Below, one piece after another: positions 47,745 through 54,972 of a stretch of 64,000 nt of DNA. The stretch comes from Streptomyces sp. NBC_00654. GTDB taxonomy: Bacteria > Actinomycetota > Actinomycetes > Streptomycetales > Streptomycetaceae. Both the position numbers and the translations under genes were made by a program. A model generated the notes under the pieces. That model saw only the letters and a program-made list of their open reading frames with translations. It did no database searches and had not been told where the DNA came from. Numbering within the stretch: the first letter of the stretch is position 1; every line of letters begins with the position of its first letter. The DNA lies in assembly GCF_026341775.1 (NCBI RefSeq), contig NZ_JAPEOB010000003.1, forward strand, positions 682,001-746,000. Direction: 5' to 3'.

Positions 47745-48104
47745 TCAGTCCCATTCCAGGCCGCCGCGCCGCCACACATACGCGTAGGCGACGAAGACGG
47801 TGAGCACGAAGAGCAGCATCTCCACGAGCCCGAAGATCCCCAGGGCGTCGAAGGTGACCGCCCAGGGATAGAGGAAGACGATCTCGATGTCGAAGACGAT
47901 GAAAAGCATCGCCGTCAGGTAGTACTTGATGGGGAAGCGGCCGCCTCCGGCGGGAGTCGGGGTGGGTTCGATACCGCACTCGTACGCTTCGAGCCGTGCT
48001 CGGTTGTACCGCTTGGGGCCGATAAGCGTGGCCATGACCACGGAGAAGATCGCAAACCCTGCCCCGAGGGCGCCGAGCACGAGGATGGGCGCGTAGGCAT
48101 TCAC
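47745..48104 (-). CDS. nuoA: NADH-quinone oxidoreductase subunit A (first gene of the operon)
   Basis: A 119-residue three-helix membrane subunit. LEAYECGIEPTPTPAGGGRFPIKYYLTAMLFIVFDIEIVFLYPWA contains the quinone-gating loop Cys and is unmistakable. GTG start with GAGGAGC upstream. Upstream on the same strand, in a long divergent spacer, are a Rex-type operator and a TAGGAT -10 candidate, so the operon is expected to respond to the NADH/NAD ratio. Confidence 0.97.
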   Translation of the reverse strand: MNAYAPILVLGALGAGFAIFSVVMATLIGPKRYNRARLEAYECGIEPTPTPAGGGRFPIKYYLTAMLFIVFDIEIVFLYPWAVTFDALGIFGLVEMLLFVLTVFVAYAYVWRRGGLEWD

Positions 48105-48183
48105 GCTCCTCGCTCCTTCCAGTCGTCCTTGACCGTTGGACCGCATCGGGCGACCGGCTCGCCACCTCACCAAGATCGTGCAC

Positions 48184-48201
48184 ATGTGAGGCAGTTCACA
48201 A
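48184..48201. promoter_or_regulatory. Rex operator (ROP site) upstream of nuoA
   Basis: ATGTGAGGCAGTTCACAA matches 16 of 18 positions of TTGTGAA-N4-TTCACAA (counting the free N4). It lies 79 bp upstream of the nuoA start and about 15 bp downstream of the -10 candidate, where a bound repressor would block transcription. Rex releases DNA when NADH is high; complex I genes are known Rex targets in Streptomyces. Confidence 0.8.
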
Positions 48202-48216
48202 GCCCGACTGCCCCGC

Positions 48217-48222
48217 ATCCTA
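48217..48222 (-). promoter_or_regulatory. -10 box candidate for the nuo operon
   Basis: TAGGAT on the minus strand. No good -35 lies at 16-18 nt upstream. A start near 48210 would place the Rex site over the first transcribed bases and give a leader of about 105 nt. Confidence 0.45.
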
Positions 48223-48421
48223 TGCCCGTCATCCTGTGATCTGCGACACGGGGTGCGACAACGCCTTTGTGATCTCCACCACCTGACGAAGGATCATGAA
48301 GTCGGATGAGCGGTGATCTTCGTACGCGAAGCGGCCGAGTGATCACGAGACGTGACATTCGGCGGTGTTACCCCTGGTCAAAGCGGTGTCGCGCTATCAA
48401 TCGACGGCACGTACAAGCAAA

Positions 48422-48451
48422 TTGGCGATGGACAGAACCAGGTGATATAGG
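48422..48451 (+). promoter_or_regulatory. Plus-strand promoter candidate in the nuoA-NlpC spacer
   Basis: TTGGCG and TATAGG are separated by 18 nt. If used, it would give the hydrolase gene a leader of about 530 nt or drive a small RNA. Confidence 0.35.
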
Positions 48452-48945
48452 AATCGCGCTCCCTCGACGCTCACCCGGAAGAGGGGAGGCGGGGAGCGAT
48501 GTGGACATGTGCGCGCATTCACGATCTTCCGGACGGGGCCACCGAGCGGTTCGGAGAGGGGTCCGGCGAGGGGTGCGCCCGATGTCGGCGCGCCACCCGA
48601 GCGAGCGTCGGCACCCGTCGAGCCGAACGGACATGACGCCCCAATAGGTCATCTCGCCCCGCGGCTCGGATCCGGCCGCACCCGCACCCGCGATACCTGC
48701 GCACAACTGCCCACCGAGGCCGATTCGCGCTGTGACCTGCGCCACTCCACCCCCACTCCAGTGAAAGCGGGCTTGGCCAACGGTGTGAACGGATGGTAAG
48801 CGCCGGGCAATTCGGGCGTATTACCGAAAGTCAATGATCACAGCCCTGATCAGGCGTGCCCGGTTTGCCCGTTACGGCGTCAATAAAGGCTTCCAGAAAG
48901 CGGATTCACAGATTCCGAACGTAACTGTGTCGCAACACACGTTTC

Positions 48946-48975
48946 TTGATGGGACCCCTACAGCCCTGATAGCGC
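48946..48975 (+). promoter_or_regulatory. Promoter candidate for leaderless NlpC/P60 transcription
   Basis: TTGATG and TAGCGC are 18 nt apart, and the -10 ends 8 nt before the ATG. No ribosome site precedes this ATG, so transcription starting at the ATG itself, as for many Streptomyces genes, would explain the layout. Confidence 0.4.
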
Positions 48976-48983
48976 TAGTACTC

Positions 48984-49817
48984 ATGTCCCTCACCGCTCA
49001 CATACCCAGCCACCGGAAGCCCCGCCAGAGTGCCTCGAAGACGGCACTGCGGGCCGGAGTTGCCGGTGGCGTCCTCAGCACCATCGCGGTCGCAGGCGCC
49101 GCCGGTCCGGCCCAGGCCGAGCCGGTGACCCAGACCATCGAGATGCCCACCATCACCTCCGGGCTCTCCACCGCCGTCGCCGCTTCCGCACAGGCCACGC
49201 AGCAGGTCGCCCTCGACCTCGAAACGCAGGCCAACGAGGACGCCGCGGCCGAGAGCGCCGCGAAGAAGGCCAAGAAGGCCAAGGCCGAGGCAGTCCGCAA
49301 GGCAGAGGCCGAGAAGAAGGCCGAGGCGGCCGCCAAGAAGAAGGCGGAGGCCGCCGAGCGCGCGTCCCGCACCTCCGTGCGCACGACGCTCAGCGCCTCC
49401 TCCGGCGGCTCGGGCTCCTCCGCGTCCTCCTCCTCTGCCTCGTACTCCTCGTCGAACGCCACGGGCTCCGCCGCGGCCGTCGTCGCGTTCGCCAAGGCGC
49501 AGGTCGGCGACGCGTACGTGCCCGGCGGCACCGGCCCCAACTCGTGGGACTGCTCCGGCCTCGTCCAGGCCGCGTTCCGCACGGTCGGCGTCGACCTGCC
49601 GCGCGTCTCGCAGGCCCAGTCGACCTTCGGCACCCAGGTCTCCCTGAACAACCTCCAGCCGGGCGACATCCTGTACTGGGGCAGCGCGGGCAGCGCGTAC
49701 CACGTCGCGGTCTACATCGGCGGCGGCCAGTTCGTCGGTGCGCAGAACTCCAACACGGGTACCGTGCAGCGCTCCCTGGACTACGACCGGCCGACCGGCG
49801 CGGTCCGCGTTCTCTGA
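48984..49817 (+). CDS. Secreted NlpC/P60 peptidoglycan hydrolase
   Basis: A 277-residue exported endopeptidase that cuts peptide cross-bridges of peptidoglycan. An N-terminal signal region (HRKPRQSASKTALRAGVAGGVLSTIAVAGAAGPAQA) has cleavage likely after AQA. Residues about 85-140 form an Ala/Lys/Glu-rich coiled coil (KKAKKAKAEAVRKAEAEKKAEAAAKKKAEAAERA), followed by a Ser/Gly linker. The catalytic domain has the Cys in NSWDCSGLVQAAF and the His in AYHVAVYIGGGQFVGAQ. The ATG was chosen because the signal sequence starts there; no ribosome site is visible and a -10-like box lies 8 nt upstream. A likely role is wall remodelling in growth or development. A strong terminator follows. Confidence 0.94.
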   Translation: MSLTAHIPSHRKPRQSASKTALRAGVAGGVLSTIAVAGAAGPAQAEPVTQTIEMPTITSGLSTAVAASAQATQQVALDLETQANEDAAAESAAKKAKKAKAEAVRKAEAEKKAEAAAKKKAEAAERASRTSVRTTLSASSGGSGSSASSSSASYSSSNATGSAAAVVAFAKAQVGDAYVPGGTGPNSWDCSGLVQAAFRTVGVDLPRVSQAQSTFGTQVSLNNLQPGDILYWGSAGSAYHVAVYIGGGQFVGAQNSNTGTVQRSLDYDRPTGAVRVL

Positions 49818-49861
49818 TTCACAAGCGTCCCGGTCCCACCTCACCGGACGCCGCTGAACAC

Positions 49862-49907
49862 GGCTGAGGGCCGTCACTCCCCCGCTCGGGAGGGACGGCC
49901 CTCAGCC
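49862..49907 (+). terminator. Strong terminator after the NlpC/P60 gene
   Basis: GGCTGAGGGCCGTC and its exact complement make a 14-bp stem, extended inside by TCCC/GGGA. It sits 45 nt after the stop and 30 nt before the end of the convergent DUF1349 gene, so it may serve both. Confidence 0.85.
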
Positions 49908-49936
49908 ATGCCCGGGGTCCTGCCCGTCCCCGGGGC

Positions 49937-50530
49937 TCATTCCCCGTGCAGCGACCTGTCCGCCGGCCCCGTCGTGAAGCCCGTGAAGCGGACCTCCAGG
50001 CCCTCGCGCTGCGGCGAGCAGCAGAACGGACCGGCCAGCGCGACCGCGTCCGGGTCCAGCGGGGCCAGCCTGACCATCCGCCAGGGCCCGTCCTCGCACC
50101 GCGCACGCACGGTGAGGGCGTCGCCGGCGCGGCTGGCCCGTACGGTCACCCGCCGCCCGGCCCACTCCGGGACCGGCGCCATCGACCAGTCCGACACCTC
50201 GCGCGTGACCACGGCCCCCAGATGCGGAACGCCGTCGGTCAGTTCGATCCCGGCCTTGATCCAGTTCCGTTCGTCCACCCGGACCATGACCCCGGCCTGG
50301 TCGTACAGGGTGTCGAAGTCCGCCACGAACGTCACCTCGACCGCCGATCCGCCGGGCAGACCGGTCAGGAGCGCGTGCCCGTCGTCGTGGACGAAGCCGT
50401 AGCTGGTGGTGCGCCAGAAGTCCCCGCGGTCCCGGGTGGTCACGAGCAGGTCCGCGCCCCGGTCCACCGAGGCCTGCGGCGGGTTGAGCCAGGTGGCCCG
50501 CGACCGGTCGACCGTCTGCTGTCCGTCCAT
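49937..50530 (-). CDS. DUF1349 (concanavalin-like beta-sandwich) protein
   Basis: A 197-residue cytosolic protein without signal peptide. FWRTTSYGFVHDDGHALLTGLPGGSAVEVTFVADFDTLYDQAGVMVRVDERNWIKAGIELTDGVPHLGAVVTREVSDWS is the DUF1349 signature (the group once called 'regulation of enolase protein 1'), a lectin-like sandwich thought to bind carbohydrate. AAGGAGAC lies before the ATG. Function not established. On the minus strand an intrinsic-terminator-like hairpin lies about 165 nt upstream of its start. Confidence 0.9.
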   Translation of the reverse strand: MDGQQTVDRSRATWLNPPQASVDRGADLLVTTRDRGDFWRTTSYGFVHDDGHALLTGLPGGSAVEVTFVADFDTLYDQAGVMVRVDERNWIKAGIELTDGVPHLGAVVTREVSDWSMAPVPEWAGRRVTVRASRAGDALTVRARCEDGPWRMVRLAPLDPDAVALAGPFCCSPQREGLEVRFTGFTTGPADRSLHGE

Positions 50531-50699
50531 CGGCGTCTCCTTGATCGTCGGCCTCCGATCGTACGAGGCCGGGAACCCGCCCTCACTCCGGTGGGCGCGG
50601 CCCTGCCCGGATCGCCGGACACCCCGGCCGGAGCCCTTGCCCCAAAGCCGCCCGCAGCCCGTGCCCGTAACCCGTAGCAGCGATTCCGCACACAAAAAA

Positions 50700-50725
50700 G
50701 CCCCGGATGAATTGGCGTCCGGGGC
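50700..50725 (-). terminator. Intrinsic-terminator-like hairpin between divergent genes
   Basis: GCCCCGGA and TCCGGGGC form a perfect 8-bp stem with a 10-nt loop; on the minus strand it is followed by six T, the one textbook rho-independent terminator in this window. No minus-strand gene lies upstream of it. It may shield the DUF1349 gene, end a small or antisense RNA, or, as DNA, act as an operator: its loop holds the TTGGCG -35 candidate of the HelD-like gene. Confidence 0.65.
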
Positions 50726-50742
50726 CGGTTCCTGCGTATATT
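50712..50742 (+). promoter_or_regulatory. Promoter candidate of the HelD-like gene
   Basis: TTGGCG and TATATT are 19 nt apart. The -10 lies in an AT-rich patch (TATATTTAATTC) that is exceptional for this genome. A start near 50748 would place the following stem-loop at the extreme 5' end of the transcript. Confidence 0.45.
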
Positions 50743-50747
50743 TAATT

Positions 50748-50791
50748 CTTCATGTCTTCGCGAGGAAAGACATGAAGAAGAAGTCTTCTTC
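50748..50791 (+). promoter_or_regulatory. Two stem-loops in the leader of the HelD-like gene
   Basis: CTTCATGTCTT and AAGACATGAAG form a perfect 11-bp stem around an 8-nt loop (50748-50777). It abuts a second quasi-palindrome, GAAGAAG-T-CTTCTTC (50777-50791), which ends 17 nt before the AGGAG ribosome site. Two tiny ATG frames (MSSRGKT on plus, MSFLAKT on minus) lie in the stems. Confidence 0.6.
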
Positions 50792-50818
50792 CAGAAGCAT
50801 ATCGCGCCAGGAGTGGAA

Positions 50819-53074
50819 TTGTCAACCGAGGAAATGCGGCAGGAGCAGCAATTCATCACCGACCTCTATGCCCGGCTCGATCAGCTCAGGGAGCAGGCCG
50901 AGGCCTCGGTGCGCGACGCGCTCGTGCAGGTCGGGACCGGTCTTCAGGCCCGGCTTGAGCGGGATGTGCTGGTGGCGGAGCAGTCCGGACTGCTCAGTGC
51001 GATCCGCTCGGGAGAGAATGGGCTCTGTTTCGGGCGCATCGACTTCCGGGACGGCCGGACGCATCACATCGGACGTATCGGAATTCGGCAGGACGATACG
51101 TCCCGTACGCCTCTGGTGATCGACTGGCGGGCGGACGTGGCGCGTCCCTTCTATCTGGCCACCGGCCATTCCCCGATGGGCCTGCGGCGAAGGCGCCACA
51201 TCACCACCGAGGGGCGCACCGTCACCGCGCTCCACGACGAACTGATGGACCTCGCGGACCCGACCCGCACCGGCCACGAGGGCACGGACGCCGACGAGGT
51301 CCTGCTCGCCGCGCTGGACGCGGCCCGCACGGGACGGATGCACGACATCGTCCGGACCATCCAGGCGGAGCAGGACCGCATCATCCGGGCACCCCACAAG
51401 GGCGTCATGGTCGTCGAGGGCGGCCCCGGCACCGGAAAGACGGTCGTCGCGCTGCACCGGGCGGCATTCCTGCTGTACGAGTACCGGGAACTGCTGGCCC
51501 GCCGCGCCGTACTGATCGTCGGCCCGAACCCGGCCTTCCTGAGCTACATCGGCGACGTACTGCCGTCCCTGGGCGAGACCGGCGTACTGCTGGCCACCCT
51601 CGGCGAGCTCTTCCCCGGGGTGCGCGCCACCGGCTCCGACAGCCCGGCCGCCGCCGAGGTCAAGGGAAGCGCCGCGATGGCCGACGTGCTGGCGCAGGCC
51701 CTGCGGGACCGGCAGACCGTGCCCGAGCGGGCGACGGAGATCGTCCACGACGGCTACGGGACACTCCAGCTGGACCGGGCCATGGCCGAGGACGCCCGGT
51801 GGCGGGCGCGCGAGAGCGGGCTGCCGCACAACCTGGCCAGGCCCGTCTTCGCGTTCCAGATCATCGACGCGCTCACCGCGCAGCTGACCGAGCGGATCGG
51901 TGCCGACCCGTTCGGCGGGCCCAATCTCCTGGGCCCGGACGACATCGCCCAGATGGGCAAGGAGATCGCGATGAGCCGGGAGGTGCACGCGGCCATCGAC
52001 GAGCTGTGGCCGCAGCTCACCCCGCAGGAGTTCGTCGCGGACTTCCTCGCGGAGCCGGTCCACCTCGACGACGGACCGGCCGGGCTGATCCGGCGGCAGG
52101 GCGGTGAGTGGACCGAGGCCGACGTACCGCTCCTGGACGAGGCCGCCGAGCTGCTGGGCGAGGACGACAGCGCGGCCCGTGCGGCGGCCGAGGCCGAGCG
52201 TCAGGAGCGGATCGCCTACGCACAGGGCGTGCTGGAACTGTCCGCCGGCTCGGAGACGTACGAGTTCGAGGACGAGGAGTCCGAGGTCCTCGCGGCGCAC
52301 AACATCATCGACGCCGAACGGATGGCCGAACGGCACGAGGAGGCCGATCTCCGCAGCGCGGCCGAGCGGGCGGCGGCGGACCGGACCTGGGCGTTCGGCC
52401 ACATCGTGGTCGACGAGGCGCAGGAACTCTCGGCGATGGCGTGGCGGCTGCTGATGCGGCGCGTTCCCACGCGTTCCATGACGCTCGTCGGCGACCCGGC
52501 GCAGACCGCCGAAGCGGCGGGGCTCGGCTCCTGGGAACGCATCCTGGAGCCGTACGTCGGTGACCGCTGGGAGCATGTACGGCTCCGGGTCAACTACCGT
52601 ACGCCCGCCGAGATCATGGAGGTCGCGGCCGGGTTCCTGCGGGCGCACGACCCGTCGTTCGAGCCGCCCGGATCGGTGCGGTCCACCGGGGTGCGGCCCT
52701 GGTCGCTGCGGGTCACCGCGGACGGCCTCGCCACAGCGGTGGCGCGGGAGACCTCGGCGGCCCGGGACGGCGGACGGGTCGCGGTCGTCGCTCCCTCGGC
52801 ACTGCACACCTCACTCCTCGCGGAGCTGCCGGACGCGGGCCACGGCACCGCACCCGACCTCACCCGGGACGTGGTGCTGCTGGACGCGCGGCAGGCGAAG
52901 GGGCTGGAGTTCGACACGGTGCTGGTCGTGGAACCGGCCGCGTACGGAGTGAGCGACCTGTACGTCGCGCTGACCCGCGCCACCCAGCGCCTCGGGGTAC
53001 TGCACACCGTCGATCTGCCCGAGGCGCTCGGCGGACTGGAGGACGCGGGCGCCGCCGGCCGGTCGTCCGGCTGA
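50819..53074 (+). CDS. HelD-like superfamily 1 ATPase (RNA polymerase-associated type)
   Basis: A 751-residue UvrD/Rep-related protein. An N-terminal coiled-coil (STEEMRQEQQFITDLYARLDQLREQAEASVRDAL) precedes the ATPase core: Walker A VEGGPGTGKTVVALHRAAFLLYEY (about 200-222), Walker B region HIVVDEAQELSAMAWRLL, SMTLVGDPAQTA and VRLRVNYRT, and the final VSDLYVALTRATQRLGVLHTV. The ATPase with this coiled-coil arm and a mid-protein acidic insertion (DEAAELLGEDDSAARAAAE...EFEDEESE) matches actinobacterial HelD proteins, which pull stalled RNA polymerase off DNA and can protect it from rifamycins. TTG 50819 was chosen because AGGAG is 5 nt upstream; a GTG two codons earlier overlaps that site. The leader is strikingly structured. 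Confidence 0.87.
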   Translation: MSTEEMRQEQQFITDLYARLDQLREQAEASVRDALVQVGTGLQARLERDVLVAEQSGLLSAIRSGENGLCFGRIDFRDGRTHHIGRIGIRQDDTSRTPLVIDWRADVARPFYLATGHSPMGLRRRRHITTEGRTVTALHDELMDLADPTRTGHEGTDADEVLLAALDAARTGRMHDIVRTIQAEQDRIIRAPHKGVMVVEGGPGTGKTVVALHRAAFLLYEYRELLARRAVLIVGPNPAFLSYIGDVLPSLGETGVLLATLGELFPGVRATGSDSPAAAEVKGSAAMADVLAQALRDRQTVPERATEIVHDGYGTLQLDRAMAEDARWRARESGLPHNLARPVFAFQIIDALTAQLTERIGADPFGGPNLLGPDDIAQMGKEIAMSREVHAAIDELWPQLTPQEFVADFLAEPVHLDDGPAGLIRRQGGEWTEADVPLLDEAAELLGEDDSAARAAAEAERQERIAYAQGVLELSAGSETYEFEDEESEVLAAHNIIDAERMAERHEEADLRSAAERAAADRTWAFGHIVVDEAQELSAMAWRLLMRRVPTRSMTLVGDPAQTAEAAGLGSWERILEPYVGDRWEHVRLRVNYRTPAEIMEVAAGFLRAHDPSFEPPGSVRSTGVRPWSLRVTADGLATAVARETSAARDGGRVAVVAPSALHTSLLAELPDAGHGTAPDLTRDVVLLDARQAKGLEFDTVLVVEPAAYGVSDLYVALTRATQRLGVLHTVDLPEALGGLEDAGAAGRSSG

Positions 53075-53076
53075 CA

Positions 53077-53104
53077 GCCCCGGCGGTCATGCCCCGGCGG
53101 TCAT
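53077..53104. repeat. 14-nt perfect tandem duplication at the 3' end of the HATPase gene
   Basis: GCCCCGGCGGTCAT occurs twice back to back; the second copy contains the HATPase stop codon. It lies in the short gap between the convergent HelD-like and HATPase genes. Confidence 0.9.
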
Positions 53105-53583
53105 GCCGCCGGTTCGGCAAGGATGAACCAGACCGTCTTCGCGTGCGGCACGCCACCACCGTGGGTCGTGGTCCCCCACCGCACGGCCAGGCTGTCCACG
53201 ATGAGGAGCCCCCGCCCGCGCTCCGCGTACGCATCGGCACCCGGCGCCTTCGACTGCGGCCCGAGGTGGGAAGACCGCCCCGGCTTCAGCAGTGGTCCCG
53301 GCTCGTCGTCGGTGACGTAGACGAGAACCTGACGCCGGTTCACCGTCACGTCCACGCGGATGCGCACCGACCGCGTGTGGCAATGGGCGTTGGACACCAC
53401 CTCGCTCACACACAACCGGCCGTCGTCCATGAGCGCGGGGTGCGCGCTGTTACGCAGCACGGTCCCCAGGAAGTCCCGCGCGATCCGGGGTGCGGTGGGG
53501 GCGTTCGGCACGACGAGCCGGTAACGGTCTCCGCGTTGGGGGAGGTACGGGGCGGGTGGAGGCGAAGCGGTTACGGAGGTCAT
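53101..53583 (-). CDS. Anti-sigma-type ATP-binding protein (HATPase), WhiJ-module partner
   Basis: A 160-residue single-domain Bergerat-fold ATPase like RsbW/SpoIIAB. N box CVSEVVSNAHCHT, G1 box VTDDEPGP and G2 box ERGRGLLIVDSLAVRWG. The usual second Asn/His of the N box is altered (NAHCHT), common in Streptomyces paralogues. It is divergent from an XRE regulator and a DUF397 gene, the three-gene arrangement known from the whiJ locus of S. coelicolor. It may bind an anti-sigma-factor antagonist or the DUF397 protein; no sigma factor is nearby. Confidence 0.9.
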   Translation of the reverse strand: MTSVTASPPPAPYLPQRGDRYRLVVPNAPTAPRIARDFLGTVLRNSAHPALMDDGRLCVSEVVSNAHCHTRSVRIRVDVTVNRRQVLVYVTDDEPGPLLKPGRSSHLGPQSKAPGADAYAERGRGLLIVDSLAVRWGTTTHGGGVPHAKTVWFILAEPAA

Positions 53584-53736
53584 GACGCGGTCTCCCTACG
53601 TGAGTGGGTCTCCGATGTGGCGACTCGTTCCGGCGATCCGTGGCATTGGCCGACCCGAGGCGACGTCAACTCTCAGATGGATGGCTGCACTTCGGCTCAC
53701 AGAGCGAGCTGTCCGACTGAATTGGACGCTAGGGCA

Positions 53737-53766
53737 CAACAATGGGACGGCGCAACAGTGGGACGG
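53737..53766. promoter_or_regulatory. Direct-repeat operator candidate in the WhiJ-type module
   Basis: CAACAATGGGACGG and CAACAGTGGGACGG follow each other with a 16-bp period, about 75-100 bp before the XRE gene. On the minus strand they overlap a possible promoter for the HATPase gene (TTGCGC, 18 nt, TAGCGT). The second copy recurs, inverted and perfect over 17 nt, beyond the DUF397 gene. Confidence 0.65.
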
Positions 53767-53837
53767 CCGTAGCACCCATACGGGTGGACCAGTGACACAG
53801 TTGGGCGGCACACTCGTACCGCACGAAGGGGAGGCCG

Positions 53838-54686
53838 ATGCCGCCAAGGAGCTATCCGACCGCCAGGCAGAAGCGGTTGGGCGCGGAGCTTCGCAAGTTG
53901 CGCGAGCGCGCCGGCATGTCCGGGAGTGAGGCCGCAGCATTCCTGGGCGGCGAACGCGCCCAGATCAGCCACATTGAATCCGGTCGCTATGGCGTGAGCG
54001 ACCAACGGGTCCGTCGGCTCGCCGCGCACTACTCGGCAGGCGACAAGCACTTGGTCGACGCGCTGGCGAGCATGGCCGAGGAACGCACCAAGGGATGGTG
54101 GGACGACTATCGCGGGATACTCTCACCGGGTTTTCTGGATCTGGCCGAACTGGAGCACCGCGCAACATACATCCGCGCCATTCGGATGCTGAATATCCCA
54201 GGCGTGTTCCAGACGGAGGCGTACGCGAGGGATCTGATCCGCAGTGGAGTCTCCCACCTCCCGGCGGCAGAATTGAACGCCCGGGTCGAACACCGAACAC
54301 GGCGGCGCGACATCTTCGACCGCCCCGTGCCCACCCCGTTCGAAGCGTTCATCCATGAGGCCGCCCTGCGCATGCGCTACTGCGACGCCGACGCGATGCG
54401 GGAGCAACTCGACTTCCTGCACACCGTGTCCACCTGGCCCTCTGTAACCATCCGCGTCATCCCGTTCACCGCACAGATCACAGGTTCAGTGCATTCGATG
54501 CTGTACGCCGGAGCCAGCATCACGGCGCTCGACACCGTGCAGATCGACAGCGCCTTCGACGCCGGATTCCTGGATGCCGAAGCCCAACTTGCCAGGTATC
54601 GAGAGCTCCTTGATTCCATCGAGTCGATCTCCCTCGACTCGGAGGAGTCCGCCCAATTCATCCAACACATCGCACAGGAAATGTGA
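53838..54686 (+). CDS. WhiJ-like XRE regulator (HTH + DUF5753)
   Basis: A 282-residue regulator. The N-terminal helix-turn-helix is RLGAELRKLRERAGMSGSEAAAFLGGERAQISHIESGRYGVSDQRVRRLAAHY (residues 13-66). The C-terminal DUF5753 ligand/partner domain runs from GWWDDYRGILSPGFLDLAELEHRATYIRAIRMLNIPGVFQTEAYARDLI to the end. AAGGGGAGG precedes the ATG. It lies 10 nt upstream of a DUF397 gene and divergent from a HATPase, as in the whiJ locus that controls sporulation in S. coelicolor. Such triads occur in many copies in Streptomyces; the DUF397 protein is thought to modulate its XRE partner. Confidence 0.92.
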   Translation: MPPRSYPTARQKRLGAELRKLRERAGMSGSEAAAFLGGERAQISHIESGRYGVSDQRVRRLAAHYSAGDKHLVDALASMAEERTKGWWDDYRGILSPGFLDLAELEHRATYIRAIRMLNIPGVFQTEAYARDLIRSGVSHLPAAELNARVEHRTRRRDIFDRPVPTPFEAFIHEAALRMRYCDADAMREQLDFLHTVSTWPSVTIRVIPFTAQITGSVHSMLYAGASITALDTVQIDSAFDAGFLDAEAQLARYRELLDSIESISLDSEESAQFIQHIAQEM

Positions 54687-54696
54687 GCCAAGCGAC

Positions 54697-54897
54697 ATGA
54701 CCGATGCAATCAACTGGCAGAAGTCCTCATTCTCGGGAGCAGACAACAATCAGGACTGTATCGAGCTGGCCCCCGTCGACGGCGGGATCAGAATGCGCGA
54801 GAGCGACGATCCCGACGTGGTCGTCACGACGAGCGTCGCCAAGCTCCGCGCCTTCGTCCTGGGCGTCAAGGCCGGTGAGTTCGACCACCTGATCTGA
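54697..54897 (+). CDS. DUF397 protein, partner of the XRE regulator
   Basis: A 66-residue protein. TDAINWQKSSFSGADNNQDCIELAPVDGGIRMRESDDPDVVVTTSVAKLRAFVLGVKAGEFDHLI contains the DUF397 hallmark W(x)KSSFSG...NCVE(V/L)A and the RDSKxP-like RESDDPD, then the terminal helix LRAFVLGVKAGEFD. It starts 10 nt after the XRE stop and is ended by a strong hairpin. Likely a small antagonist or co-factor of the XRE protein. Confidence 0.93.
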   Translation: MTDAINWQKSSFSGADNNQDCIELAPVDGGIRMRESDDPDVVVTTSVAKLRAFVLGVKAGEFDHLI

Positions 54898-54909
54898 CCA
54901 ACTACCCGC

Positions 54910-54947
54910 GAGTGCCCTCCACCCGGACTGCCCGGTGGAGGGCACTC
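54910..54947 (+). terminator. Terminator of the XRE-DUF397 operon
   Basis: GAGTGCCCTCCACC and its exact complement form a 14-bp stem with a 10-nt loop, 12 nt after the DUF397 stop. Confidence 0.85.
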
Positions 54948-54972
54948 CGCATGCGGCGGCACAACTTAGGGA

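Larger units (their letters stand above)
48105..48983. other. 879-bp divergent spacer between nuoA and the NlpC/P60 gene
   Basis: No coding stretch with genuine third-position bias was seen on either strand. It contains, from left to right: the Rex operator (48184-48201) and -10 candidate for nuoA; a CTTCG-TACG-CGAAG small hairpin near 48320; a plus-strand promoter candidate (TTGGCG, 18 nt, TATAGG at 48422-48451); a TGATCA-CAGCCC-TGATCA inverted repeat (48835-48852); and a CAGCCCTGAT sequence repeated at 48841 and 48961. The length leaves room for a long leader or a small RNA. The conserved core of the ydaO (c-di-AMP) riboswitch common before such hydrolase genes was looked for and not found. 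Confidence 0.6.

Noticed and set aside
48306..48745. Small genes in the nuoA-hydrolase spacer on either strand
   Set aside because: The open frames lack consistent G/C third positions, have no ribosome sites and overlap each other in antisense.
48300..48980. ydaO (c-di-AMP) riboswitch before the NlpC/P60 gene
   Set aside because: The conserved core stretches expected for that riboswitch were not found by eye; only a model search could rescue the idea.
50700..50725. Rifamycin-associated element upstream of the HelD-like gene
   Set aside because: The hairpin has different arms and loop from the 19-bp element as I remember it; no match was seen elsewhere in the spacer.
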